Part shown: in pieces, positions 1 through 5,982 of the stretch
How the letters are laid out: every line of letters begins with the position of its first letter
Numbering within the stretch: the stretch's first letter is position 1
Origin: Nitrospira sp.
Lineage (GTDB): Bacteria; Nitrospirota; Nitrospiria; Nitrospirales; Nitrospiraceae
Length of the DNA: 9,200 bases
Assembly: GCA_016873525.1 (NCBI GenBank)
Contig: VGXD01000063.1
Coordinates: 1-9,200 of the forward strand
Direction: 5' to 3'
Notes under the pieces: model-generated
Database searches by the model: none
The model's input: only the letters and a program-made list of their open reading frames with translations
Told to the model about the DNA's origin: nothing
Program-made: the position numbers and the translations under genes

Positions 1-393
1 ATGGGCCCCAAGCTCCTCTCCGCCTCCGCCTACCAGGCCAAGCCTGAGCTGGTGAAGCAGATCGAGGCGATCAGCCTGAGCACGCCGGTCAGCGGAATCC
101 TCGGAGACTTGATGGCGATTGCGGAACGGCCCGACTCCAGACCGGACCTGGCCGGAATCGCCTGCCCCACGCTGGTGCTGGCCGGCGACGGCGACGTCCT
201 GACAAGTCCTGAGGAGAATCGACGGATCGCGGAGGGCATCGCCGGCGCGCAGTTCCGCCTCATCCCCTCGGCCGGCCACATGAGCAACCTGGAGCAACCG
301 GAGGCCTTCACCGAAGCGGTGGCGACGTTTTTGGAAGGGATCGAAGCGTCAGTTAGTCCGGGTCGCCGGCGCCGCCTCGGCGGATCAACTTGA
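1..393 (+). CDS. Alpha/beta hydrolase, C-terminal part (5' end outside the window)
   Basis: This is the C-terminal 130 residues of an alpha/beta-hydrolase fold enzyme. The segment CPTLVLAGDGD (residues 55-65) is the strand and loop that carry the catalytic acid, probably Asp65. SAGHMSNLEQPEAF (90-103) carries the catalytic His93, followed by the usual C-terminal helix. The nucleophile elbow (G-x-S-x-G) is missing because it lies upstream of base 1; family members are about 250-280 residues, so roughly half the protein is absent. The ATG at base 1 is therefore probably an internal Met. The pattern resembles 3-oxoadipate enol-lactonase-like esterases, but the substrate cannot be told from this half. 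The end is convergent with folE and overlaps it by 41 bases; the tail after the fold (RRRRLGGST) is read antisense to the last folE codons. Confidence 0.85.
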   Translation: MGPKLLSASAYQAKPELVKQIEAISLSTPVSGILGDLMAIAERPDSRPDLAGIACPTLVLAGDGDVLTSPEENRRIAEGIAGAQFRLIPSAGHMSNLEQPEAFTEAVATFLEGIEASVSPGRRRRLGGST

Positions 394-988
394 GGAATTC
401 CACGCGGGTCTGCTGCTGGGTCCGGAATGCGCCGAGCATGGAGCTGGTCACGGCGATCGTATTCTGTTTTTCCACGCCCCGCATCATCATGCAGAGGTGG
501 CGGGCCTCCACGACGACCCCCACGCCTTCCGGGTGCAGCTTCTCCTGAATGGCCTCGGCGATCTGGACGGTGAGCCGCTCCTGGACCTGGAGCCGCCGGC
601 TGAACATGTCCACGATGCGGGGAATCTTGCTCAGCCCCACGACTTTCTTTCGCGGCAGATAGCCGACGTGGCAGCGGCCGAAGAAGGGCAGGAGGTGGTG
701 CTCGCACATCGAGAAGAAGTCGATGTCCTTCACGATCACCATTTCATCGTATTCGAGCGGGAAGAGGGCGCCGTTGAGCAGGTGATCCAGGTTCTGCTTG
801 TACCCCTGAGTCATGAACCGGAGCGCTTTTTCCACCCGCTCCGGCGTCTTGAGCAGCCCGTTGCGCCGAGGGTTTTCGCCGAGCATGACCAGCATCCTGG
901 TCACCAGGTCCCGGATGTCGCCCGCCTCGTCCGGCCGTCCGGCGCCTCGCCGCGCCGGACTCGTCTTGGAATGCTTCTTCGTCGGCAT
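353..988 (-). CDS. folE: GTP cyclohydrolase I
   Basis: It converts GTP to 7,8-dihydroneopterin triphosphate and formate in the cytosol, the first step towards folate, tetrahydropterins and deazapurines. The 211-residue length is normal for the type I enzyme. FSMCEHHLLPFFG (residues 92-104) and RHLCMMMRG (163-171) supply the zinc ligands Cys95, His98 and Cys166, with the 71-residue Cys-Cys spacing of the E. coli enzyme. The helix TPERVEKALRFMTQGY (48-63) is also typical. The first 22 residues are a basic, variable extension. The start is the ATG at 986-988, three bases after the stop of the upstream pterin synthase gene, so the two are almost certainly co-transcribed and perhaps translationally coupled. 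The 3' end overlaps the convergent hydrolase gene. The zinc site is intact, so this is the zinc-dependent FolE1 type, not FolE2. Confidence 0.96.
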   Translation of the reverse strand: MPTKKHSKTSPARRGAGRPDEAGDIRDLVTRMLVMLGENPRRNGLLKTPERVEKALRFMTQGYKQNLDHLLNGALFPLEYDEMVIVKDIDFFSMCEHHLLPFFGRCHVGYLPRKKVVGLSKIPRIVDMFSRRLQVQERLTVQIAEAIQEKLHPEGVGVVVEARHLCMMMRGVEKQNTIAVTSSMLGAFRTQQQTRVEFLKLIRRGGAGDPD

Positions 989-991
989 GCG

Positions 992-1441
992 TTACCCGTG
1001 TGAAGACTGCGCGGCCCCGGTCAATTGCGCCGCAGGGCCGGCGTATTCGAAATAGTTGTCGCGCGTCTCGATCAGCCCGATCTTCTTCAGCCGGCCCGGC
1101 GGCAATTGCGCCAGCAGCAGGTCCCAGATCAAGATGACGAGATTCTCCCCCGTCGTCGTCCAGGCGGCAAAGGCCGGGTCATGGTTTAAGTCCTGGTGAT
1201 CGAACCGTTCCAGCACCGTCTGCCGCACGATCCGATCCAGCGTGTCGAACTCCACCACGCGGCCGCTCCGCGCGTCGATGTCGCCCTGCACGGTCACGAA
1301 CAGCGTGTAGTTGTGCCCATGGCCGTTGGGATTGTTGCACTTCCCAAAGACCTTCCAGTTCTCCTCTTCGGAAAGACGGTCGGTGTGCAGGCGATGGGCG
1401 GCGGAAAAGTGATATCGCCTGGTGACGCTGGCCTTGTCCAT
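992..1441 (-). CDS. 6-pyruvoyl-tetrahydropterin synthase family (PTPS/QueD), C-x5-HGH type
   Basis: It acts on 7,8-dihydroneopterin triphosphate, the FolE product. The family makes 6-pyruvoyl-tetrahydropterin (PTPS) or 6-carboxy-tetrahydropterin (QueD, the queuosine route). With 149 residues from the chosen start it has the normal family length. FSAAHRL (12-18) gives zinc ligand His16; CNNPNGHGHNY (35-45) gives catalytic Cys35 and zinc ligands His41 and His43; FDHQDLN (80-86) gives the Asp81/His82 pair; and Glu125 in IETRDNYFEY should anchor the pterin. The Cys-x5-HGH spacing matches mammalian PTPS, whereas classical QueD has Cys-x3-HGH, so a tetrahydropterin role is at least as likely as queuosine. 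I chose the ATG at 1439-1441 because GGAGGGGAG lies 12 bases upstream. A longer frame to 1498 would add 19 unrelated residues and run into a terminator hairpin. It is followed directly by folE. Confidence 0.92.
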   Translation of the reverse strand: MDKASVTRRYHFSAAHRLHTDRLSEEENWKVFGKCNNPNGHGHNYTLFVTVQGDIDARSGRVVEFDTLDRIVRQTVLERFDHQDLNHDPAFAAWTTTGENLVILIWDLLLAQLPPGRLKKIGLIETRDNYFEYAGPAAQLTGAAQSSHG

Positions 1442-1453
1442 GAGCGACCGAGG

Positions 1454-1462
1454 CTCCCCTCC
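1454..1462 (-). promoter_or_regulatory. Ribosome binding site deciding the PTPS/QueD-family start
   Basis: The minus strand reads GGAGGGGAG here, 12 bases before the ATG at 1439-1441. The spacing is a little long, but this is the only good Shine-Dalgarno match in the gap. It favours this start over the upstream in-frame ATG at 1496-1498, which lies in hairpin sequence. Confidence 0.6.
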
Positions 1463-1476
1463 GTTGGGCCCGACTG

Positions 1477-1521
1477 CAAAACAACAAGCCGGGACCATTC
1501 ATCGACGTGAATGACCCCGGC
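1477..1521 (-). terminator. Rho-independent terminator or attenuator after erpA
   Basis: On the minus strand a 13-bp stem (1521-1509 with 1500-1488) encloses an 8-base loop (1501-1508). All positions pair, two of them as G-U wobbles, and the arms begin and end with GCCGGG and CCCGGC. It is followed at once by TTGTTGTTTTG (1487-1477). It begins 34 bases after the erpA stop and lies before the Shine-Dalgarno of the pterin synthase gene. It should therefore end most transcripts of the nuoF-ferredoxin-erpA unit. I see no convincing promoter between it and the next gene, so partial readthrough may supply the pterin genes. Confidence 0.8.
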
Positions 1522-1555
1522 CGGTTGCTATCCTCTCGACGACTCGCTGAGCCGT

Positions 1556-1876
1556 CTACGCACTGAACGAGCTGCCGCAGCCACAGGTGGTCTTGGCCTG
1601 GGGATTCTTGATCGCGAAGCCGGACCCCTGCAGGCTGTCCACGTAGTCCACTTCCGTCCCCTGGAGCAGGGGCGCGCTTTGGGAGTCCATGATGACCTTC
1701 ACGTCCCCCTTTTCGATGACCGTGTCGTCGTCGGCCGTCTTGGACTCAAACGCCATGCCGTATTGGTAGCCGTGGCATCCGCCGCCCTTCACGTAAATGC
1801 GCAGACCGACCACGTCCTTCTCTTCCTTCATGAGTTCCCGAATCTTCTCTTCCGCGGTTGGAGTAATGGTGACCAT
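1556..1876 (-). CDS. erpA: A-type iron-sulfur cluster carrier/insertion protein ErpA
   Basis: This is a cytosolic HesB/IscA-family protein that receives an Fe-S cluster from a scaffold and passes it to apo-proteins. Its 106 residues match the family length. The three cluster-binding cysteines are in place: Cys34 in GGGCHGYQYG, and Cys98 and Cys100 in TTCGCGSSFS, with 63 residues between the first two. The motifs GGGC-x-GYQYG, VDYVDSLQGSGF and NPQAKTTCGCGSSFS resemble E. coli ErpA more than IscA. A His follows the first Cys where E. coli ErpA has Ser. The ATG at 1874-1876 is preceded by AAGGGAG at good distance. It lies 48 bases after the ferredoxin gene and likely shares its mRNA. Both that ferredoxin and the NuoF-like protein need clusters, so it could mature them, but this is inferred from position only. 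A strong terminator follows. Confidence 0.93.
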   Translation of the reverse strand: MVTITPTAEEKIRELMKEEKDVVGLRIYVKGGGCHGYQYGMAFESKTADDDTVIEKGDVKVIMDSQSAPLLQGTEVDYVDSLQGSGFAIKNPQAKTTCGCGSSFSA

Positions 1877-1924
1877 CGGTGTTCTCCCTTCTATCGCCTT
1901 CTCGCAGGCTTCCCCTGAGATTGG

Positions 1925-2299
1925 TTACGGCACCTTGCACTGACTGTCCGCGGTCGCCGGCTCCTGCTTGGCGCGGACCCGTTCGGCAGGAGTGGGGGGC
2001 TCCCATTTCTGCTCCGGCACGCGGACCACGAGGTCCCCCTTGATCCTGGCCTGGCACCCCAGCCTGTGCCAGGGCTCGCTCAACGCCTCGCGGTCCAGCA
2101 GGTCCTGCTCGTCGAAATCGATTTCGGAGAGATGCTCCCCTCCGAGCTGGACTTCGACCCGGCAGGTGGTGCAGGAAGCATTGCCTCCGCAATCGTGGTT
2201 CAGCGGGAACCCCAGCGCCTGCGCGGCTTCCAACAACGTCAGGTTCTCCGGCACGTCGCCGCTTTTCCCGTCCGGATGGAGAAAGGTCACTCTCGGCAT
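1925..2299 (-). CDS. [2Fe-2S] ferredoxin, C-x5-C-x2-C type
   Basis: This is a small soluble electron carrier of 124 residues. Ligands are Cys37, Cys43, Cys46 (in DCGGNASCTTC) and Cys82 (in HRLGCQ), giving C-x5-C-x2-C-x35-C. That is the adrenodoxin/ISC-ferredoxin spacing; plant-type ferredoxins have C-x4-C-x2-C. The N-terminal strand and helix (VTFLHPDGK, LTLLEAAQALGF) fit the beta-grasp fold. After about residue 95 there is an unusual charged, Pro-rich tail with an extra Cys121, absent from typical family members. The start ATG at 2297-2299 follows a GGTGAGG stretch. The gene begins 23 bases after the NuoF-like stop and precedes erpA by 48 bases. The arrangement makes it a candidate electron partner of the NuoF-like protein, or an ISC-system ferredoxin; the sequence does not decide between them. 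Confidence 0.92.
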   Translation of the reverse strand: MPRVTFLHPDGKSGDVPENLTLLEAAQALGFPLNHDCGGNASCTTCRVEVQLGGEHLSEIDFDEQDLLDREALSEPWHRLGCQARIKGDLVVRVPEQKWEPPTPAERVRAKQEPATADSQCKVP

Positions 2300-2322
2300 C
2301 GGCCCTCACCCCCGAGAATCGA

Positions 2323-3627
2323 TCAGGCCCCGGCCCCCACCCCCGCCGTGGCAGGACGAGAGGGACAGCGCTTGAGCGCAATATGGTCGTCGAACTCCTG
2401 CCGGAACAGGCGCAAACTGCTCTGCACCAGGACCGCCGCGCCGGTCACCAACGTGCAGTACCCGGTGCCTTTCACGAAGCCGCAGAGCTGCAGCAGGGCG
2501 TCGAGGTCTTTCTGCGCGCCCTCGCCTCGCTCGATCTTGGCGAGCAAGGTGGCCATGTTGAGCGTCCCCATGCGGCAGGGCGGGCATTGCCCGCAGCTTT
2601 CGTTTTTGAAAAAGTCCGAGAACTTGAGGGTCTGCGCCACCATGCAGGTGGCATCGTCCACCACGATCACGCCGGCCGATCCCAGGCCCGTGCCCGCCTT
2701 CTTGAGCGAGTCGAAGTCCATCGGCAAATCCAACTGATCGGCCGTGACCATCGAGAAGGCCGGGCCGCCGGGGAACGCCGCCTTCACCTTGCGCCCGCCC
2801 GGGACGCCGCCCCCGAAGTCTTCGATCAAGCGACGCAGCGGGGTCCCCATCGGCATTTCGTAGACGCCCGGCTTGTTCACCGCCCCGCTGAGCGAGAACA
2901 ACATCGTGCCCGGACATTTCTCCGTGCCGACCTGCGTAAACCAGGCCGCGCCGTTTCTGAGAATGCGCGGAATGTTGCAGAGCGTCTCGACGTTGTTCAC
3001 CAGCGTGGGCTTGCCGTAGAGGCCGAAATCGGTCGGGTAAAAGGGCGGCTTCTGTCGCGGCATGGCCGGGCGCCCCTGCATGGACTCCAGCATGGCCGTC
3101 TCTTCTCCCGCCACGTAGCTGCCCTGGCCCTCGAACAACTCGATCTCCAGGTCGAACCCGCTCCCCAAGATGTTCTTGCCCAGAAAACCCTTGGCCCTCG
3201 CCTGCTCCAAGGCCTTCCGCAAATTTTCCCGCTCTTCCTGATACTCGTGATTGACGTAGACGAAGGACGCCTTGGCCTGGGCCGTATAGGCCGCGATCAA
3301 GCACCCTTCCAGCAACTGATGCGGCGCGTGTTTCAACAGATAGCGATCTTTAAACGTCCCCGGCTCGTGCTCACCCGCATTGCAGACGAAGTAGTGTTCC
3401 TTGACCCGATGATTCAGCACCTTTTCCCACTTGATACCGGTCGGGAAGCCCGCTCCCCCTCGGCCGCGCAGGCCGGACTTTTTGAGTTCCGCCACGATGT
3501 CGTCCCTGGTGAGTTCCTTGACGCACTTGCGCCAGGCCTCGTAGCCTCCCTGTCGCATGTACGCGTCGATGTCCCAGGGAGGGCCATCCGACTGCTGCAA
3601 GAGTCTTGGTTCCGCGAGAGTCACCAC
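2323..3627 (-). CDS. nuoF: NuoF-like NADH-binding flavoprotein (NADH-quinone oxidoreductase subunit F family)
   Basis: This is the complex I 51-kDa/NuoF fold, which oxidises NADH through FMN and passes electrons to a [4Fe-4S] cluster. Numbering here is from the GTG at 3625-3627 (434 residues). GRGGAGFPTG (55-64) is the FMN/NADH loop, CNAGEHEPGTFKDR (82-95) the second flavin-pocket loop, GEETA (174-178) the next glycine/acid motif, and KPTLVNNVET (205-214) is conserved. CGQCPPC gives Cys345, Cys348 and Cys351, with Cys391 as fourth cluster ligand. The length matches E. coli NuoF. The usual CNADE motif reads CNAGE, replacing an Asp near the flavin by Gly85. The frame also allows TTG at 3670-3672 (449 residues), but GGAGGA seven bases before the GTG decides for the shorter form. 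It heads a unit with ferredoxin and erpA. No nuoE or nuoG is adjacent, so it may serve a stand-alone NADH dehydrogenase rather than complex I. Confidence 0.9.
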   Translation of the reverse strand: MVTLAEPRLLQQSDGPPWDIDAYMRQGGYEAWRKCVKELTRDDIVAELKKSGLRGRGGAGFPTGIKWEKVLNHRVKEHYFVCNAGEHEPGTFKDRYLLKHAPHQLLEGCLIAAYTAQAKASFVYVNHEYQEERENLRKALEQARAKGFLGKNILGSGFDLEIELFEGQGSYVAGEETAMLESMQGRPAMPRQKPPFYPTDFGLYGKPTLVNNVETLCNIPRILRNGAAWFTQVGTEKCPGTMLFSLSGAVNKPGVYEMPMGTPLRRLIEDFGGGVPGGRKVKAAFPGGPAFSMVTADQLDLPMDFDSLKKAGTGLGSAGVIVVDDATCMVAQTLKFSDFFKNESCGQCPPCRMGTLNMATLLAKIERGEGAQKDLDALLQLCGFVKGTGYCTLVTGAAVLVQSSLRLFRQEFDDHIALKRCPSRPATAGVGAGA

Positions 3628-3634
3628 GCCGCCA

Positions 3635-3640
3635 TCCTCC
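3635..3640 (-). promoter_or_regulatory. Ribosome binding site deciding the nuoF-like start
   Basis: The minus strand reads GGAGGA, seven bases before the GTG at 3625-3627. The alternative TTG at 3670-3672 has only a weak AGGT ahead of it and would leave a leader of about 15 bases after the predicted promoter. Confidence 0.6.
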
Positions 3641-3693
3641 GACCGTTGATCAACCTGAAAGCCCGTAGCCAAGCCAACAGACCTGGAGCGTTT

Positions 3694-3722
3694 ACTATAT
3701 AGGCCCCTCCCATCCTCGTCAA
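3694..3722 (-). promoter_or_regulatory. Sigma-70-type promoter of the nuoF-ferredoxin-erpA unit
   Basis: On the minus strand, TTGACG (3722-3717) is separated by exactly 17 bases from TATAGT (3699-3694). Each box differs from consensus by one base. Transcription should start near 3687-3684, about 60 bases before the preferred GTG start. The surrounding stretch is markedly more AT-rich than the genes. Confidence 0.72.
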
Positions 3723-3737
3723 GCCGAAACAGCCTGA

Positions 3738-3776
3738 ATAGGCCTGATTCTCAAGCAGTTAGGGCCTGTGGCCTAT
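3738..3776. repeat. Short inverted repeat upstream of the nuoF promoter
   Basis: ATAGGCC (3738-3744) and GGCCTAT (3770-3776) are perfect inverse copies 25 bases apart, about 15 bases upstream of the predicted -35 box. Extra CAGGC copies lie within and beside them. It could be a regulator site or a weak structure; nothing in the sequence decides. Confidence 0.3.
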
Positions 3777-3857
3777 CCGTGACGCACCTGGTAGGTCCTT
3801 CAGCCCTGCCGTTGGAAGAATAAAGAAGAAACCGGCTCAAATGGGGAGGAGAGAAAT

Positions 3858-3896
3858 GGCCGGCGGGCCGCCCCTTGACAGAGGGACCCGCCGACC
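3858..3896 (-). terminator. Probable terminator hairpin after the PuuD-like gene
   Basis: Starting ten bases after the stop codon, the minus strand forms a 10-bp GC-rich stem (3896-3887 with 3867-3858, one G-U pair). An inner TCCC/GGGG extension continues the stem, with a three-base bulge and an 8-base loop. The tail is only moderately T-rich (ATTTCTCTCC). The stem is strong but the tail imperfect, so it may also work as a 3' mRNA stabiliser. Confidence 0.6.
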
Positions 3897-3905
3897 GATC
3901 GACGG

Positions 3906-4490
3906 TTACTTGAGATGGCTGCCGGCGCCCATGAAGAACAGCATGGGAATCGACAGCAAGAAGTTGACGCGCGAGGCCAAGAGGGCGGTGCGGCCCCAGC
4001 CGGCCATGTCGGGAGGCGTCGGCGTCCCGTCCTTGGTGAACTTCTCCACGGCCGCGATGATCTTTTTCTGGTTGGGCCAGATGATCGCATGCACGTTGGC
4101 CATCATGATGATCCCGATCAGGCCGCCGATCCCCAGCGCGATGGCGCCGGTGCCGCCCTTGGAATACAGGTACAGGTAGAGGAAGAGCCCCGCCAGCACC
4201 GTGACGGTCGCCCCATGGCGGAACCAGGTCAGCGCGGCGGGCATGAGCTTCGGGATCACGATATTCTTGGTCTGCCCGTCGAGGCTCTTGAGGAAGGCGG
4301 CGTTGATCAGGTTGAAGAAGTACAACAGGCCGATCCAGGTAATGCCGGCCAGAAAATGGACCCACCGCATGAGCATCCCGAGCCAATCCGTTTCCGTCGC
4401 GCCCACGCCCATCGTGAACGCCAGAACCAACACTACCGTCAGGGCAAGCCCCGCCCCTATCGTCTGGTAGGGATCTTCGAGAAATTTCAT
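3906..4490 (-). CDS. PuuD-like membrane protein (urate oxidase N-terminal domain family), short form
   Basis: This 194-residue integral membrane protein has about five hydrophobic segments: roughly residues 10-31, 38-60, 93-109, 114-137 and 168-189. RWVHFLAGITWIG (42-54) closely matches the signature of the membrane domain of PuuD-type urate hydroxylase. Further conserved-looking polar positions are His92 (WFRHG), His134 (NVHAIIWPNQK) and Arg174. The histidines within or next to helices could bind haem, which is an inference. Full PuuD has more helices and a C-terminal cytochrome c domain; here there is no CxxCH and the protein ends after the fifth helix. Databases may label such proteins urate hydroxylase, but no purine-degradation gene is nearby, so I do not assign that reaction. 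The ATG at 4488-4490 follows AGAGGTG. It has its own predicted promoter and lies 85 bases after mdh. Confidence 0.78.
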   Translation of the reverse strand: MKFLEDPYQTIGAGLALTVVLVLAFTMGVGATETDWLGMLMRWVHFLAGITWIGLLYFFNLINAAFLKSLDGQTKNIVIPKLMPAALTWFRHGATVTVLAGLFLYLYLYSKGGTGAIALGIGGLIGIIMMANVHAIIWPNQKKIIAAVEKFTKDGTPTPPDMAGWGRTALLASRVNFLLSIPMLFFMGAGSHLK

Positions 4491-4532
4491 CCTACACCTC
4501 TATTTTATTTGTGGTTGACCGCTGAGTGGAAG

Positions 4533-4561
4533 TCTCTACAGGAGGCCGGTCGGGTTGTCAA
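4533..4561 (-). promoter_or_regulatory. Predicted promoter of the PuuD-like gene
   Basis: On the minus strand, a perfect TTGACA (4561-4556) is followed after 17 bases by TAGAGA (4538-4533), which matches only three of six -10 consensus bases. Transcription would start near 4526, leaving a leader of about 36 bases. The AT-rich TAAAAT at 4507-4502 resembles a better -10 box, but it would place the start on top of the Shine-Dalgarno. Confidence 0.45.
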
Positions 4562-4575
4562 GCGCGGGCCGTCGT

Positions 4576-5520
4576 TTACGGCCGCTCCAACATCCGCTCC
4601 ACCGTCGCGCAGAGTTCCTGCACCGCCTTGGCCGACTCCGTCAACGCGGCGCGCTCCTCCGGCGTGAGATCGTATTCGATGACCTGCTCCGCCCCGCCGC
4701 TCCCGAGCTTGACCGGCACGCCCACCACCACGTCCTTCAGCCCGTATTCGCCGGCGCAGCGGGTCGCGCAAGGCAGGATGCGTTTCTGATCTTTCAAGAT
4801 CGCTTCGATCATCTCCACCACGGAGGCGGAGGGCGCATAGTAGGCGCTGCCGGTTTTGAGGAGGTTGACGATCTCCGCCCCGCCGTCCCTCGTGCGCCGG
4901 ATCAGCGCATCCAGCCGCTCCTTCGGCAGCCACTCGCTGAGCGGCCGCCCCGCCACCGTGGTATAGCGGAGCACCGGCACCATGGAGTCTCCGTGGCCGC
5001 CCAACACCATCGCATGGACGTCCGCCACCGACACCTGCAATTCGGCGGCGATGAAGGCCCGCAGCCGGGCCGAATCCAGCACGCCCGCCATGCCCAGGAC
5101 CCGCGCCTTGGGAAACCCGCTGACCTTCTGCGCCACGTGCACCATCACGTCCAGCGGATTCGTCACCATGATCAGGATGGCGTCGGGGGACCGTTGCGCG
5201 ACCTCGCGCACCACGTTTTGCACGATCCGCGCATTGATGGCCAGCAGCTCGTCCCGGCTCATGCCGGGCTTGCGCGGCACTCCGGAGGTGACGACCGCAA
5301 CGGCCGAGCCGGCCGTTGCGGCATAGTCGTTGGCCCCGACGAGTTGCGAATCGTAGCCGCAGACCGGCCCGGCCTGCGCGAGGTCCAGCGCCTTGCCCTG
5401 GGGCACGCCTTCGACAATGTCCACCAGGACCACGTCGTAGCAGTCCTTCTCCGCCAGCCGCTGGGCCACCGTCCCGCCGACGTTGCCGGCGCCCACCACC
5501 GTGATTTTCGGTCTCCTCAT
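4576..5520 (-). CDS. mdh: Malate dehydrogenase, NAD-dependent (LDH-type)
   Basis: It interconverts malate and oxaloacetate with NAD(H), in the oxidative or reductive TCA cycle, in the cytosol. It has 314 residues from the chosen start. ITVVGAGNVGG (6-16) is the dinucleotide-binding loop, and Asp34 at the end of the second strand indicates NAD over NADP. GVPRKPGMSRDEL (80-92) is the active-site loop; Arg83 sits where lactate dehydrogenases carry Gln, so the substrate is a dicarboxylate. TNPLD (120-124), Asp149 with Arg152 (GVLDSARL) and catalytic His176 (LGGHGDSMVP) are intact; the 27-residue Asp-His spacing is the classical one. The ATG at 5518-5520 follows AAGGGGG. The frame extends 15 codons upstream without a ribosome site, so I reject the longer form. 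It lies between a gene of unknown function and the PuuD-like gene, with no other TCA gene in view. Confidence 0.96.
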   Translation of the reverse strand: MRRPKITVVGAGNVGGTVAQRLAEKDCYDVVLVDIVEGVPQGKALDLAQAGPVCGYDSQLVGANDYAATAGSAVAVVTSGVPRKPGMSRDELLAINARIVQNVVREVAQRSPDAILIMVTNPLDVMVHVAQKVSGFPKARVLGMAGVLDSARLRAFIAAELQVSVADVHAMVLGGHGDSMVPVLRYTTVAGRPLSEWLPKERLDALIRRTRDGGAEIVNLLKTGSAYYAPSASVVEMIEAILKDQKRILPCATRCAGEYGLKDVVVGVPVKLGSGGAEQVIEYDLTPEERAALTESAKAVQELCATVERMLERP

Positions 5521-5580
5521 CGCTTCCCCCTTGCGTTGCGCGCTTCGCCCGCCACCCCAGGGCATCCGTGGCCGGCCGTT

Positions 5581-5982
5581 CTAATGCTCTTCATGCTCGG
5601 TCCAGCCGGCGACCTTGAAGTTGATCGTACAGACAAAATTCTCGCCGTCGTAAAAATTGACTTTGATTTTCTTCTTCCCGTACATCTTGGACAGAAACTC
5701 CTCCGGGTGTTCCACCAGTTCCTGATAGGTCCCGGCGTCATACGTTCCCAGTTCGGTAAACCCGACGATCATCCCCTTCTTCACCTCTTCAAGAATCTTG
5801 ATCGAGCAGCGCGGGAAGACCTCCCAGAACATCGCCTTGATCGCCTCCGCGCCGGGCTCCGGCCGGTCCTCCCCCGGCTTGACGTCCTTGTTCGCGAACT
5901 TCGCCAGACGCCGCACATAGGGATACTGCCGGCCGGCAAACAGCTTGTACAACCACGGGGGAACGGTTCGTTCAGTCGCCAT
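5581..5982 (-). CDS. Conserved-looking hypothetical protein, 133 residues
   Basis: I do not recognise this family. The protein is soluble, without signal peptide or membrane segment, and rich in Lys and Glu. The N-terminus (WLYKLFAGRQYPYVRR, 10-25) is aromatic and basic. The middle (46-100) alternates predicted helices, including SIKILEEVKKGM and YQELVEHPEEFL. The C-terminus (KKKIKVNFYDGENFVCTINFK, within 102-123) looks like a two-stranded hairpin, and the chain ends TEHEEH. Two cysteines (59 and 118) are too few and too far apart for an obvious metal site. Codon use and GC match the neighbours and the frame is intact, so it is very likely a real gene. The ATG at 5980-5982 has no Shine-Dalgarno; its leader is an AT-rich run of AAGTC repeats. 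It lies 67 bases after the VWA gene and 60 bases before mdh, and is probably co-transcribed with both. Confidence 0.75.
   Translation of the reverse strand: MATERTVPPWLYKLFAGRQYPYVRRLAKFANKDVKPGEDRPEPGAEAIKAMFWEVFPRCSIKILEEVKKGMIVGFTELGTYDAGTYQELVEHPEEFLSKMYGKKKIKVNFYDGENFVCTINFKVAGWTEHEEH

Noticed and set aside
1442..1498. N-terminal extension of the pterin synthase to the ATG at 1496-1498
   Set aside because: The added residues do not resemble the family and the sequence overlaps the terminator hairpin. A good ribosome site supports the ATG at 1439-1441.
3628..3672. TTG start extending the NuoF-like protein by 15 residues
   Set aside because: GGAGGA lies seven bases before the GTG at 3625-3627, while the TTG has only a weak AGGT and would leave a leader of about 15 bases. 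The shorter form also fits the family length better.
2383..3702. Plus-strand open frame of 439 codons opposite the nuoF-like gene
   Set aside because: The minus strand has all NuoF signatures in frame; this one has none.
4502..4507. TAAAAT as the -10 box of the PuuD-like gene
   Set aside because: The transcript would start about five bases before the ATG, leaving no Shine-Dalgarno; the TTGACA-N17-TAGAGA pair upstream fits the leader better.
5521..5565. Fifteen-residue N-terminal extension of malate dehydrogenase
   Set aside because: The ATG at 5518-5520 has AAGGGGG at good distance and puts the glycine-rich loop at the usual place near the N-terminus.
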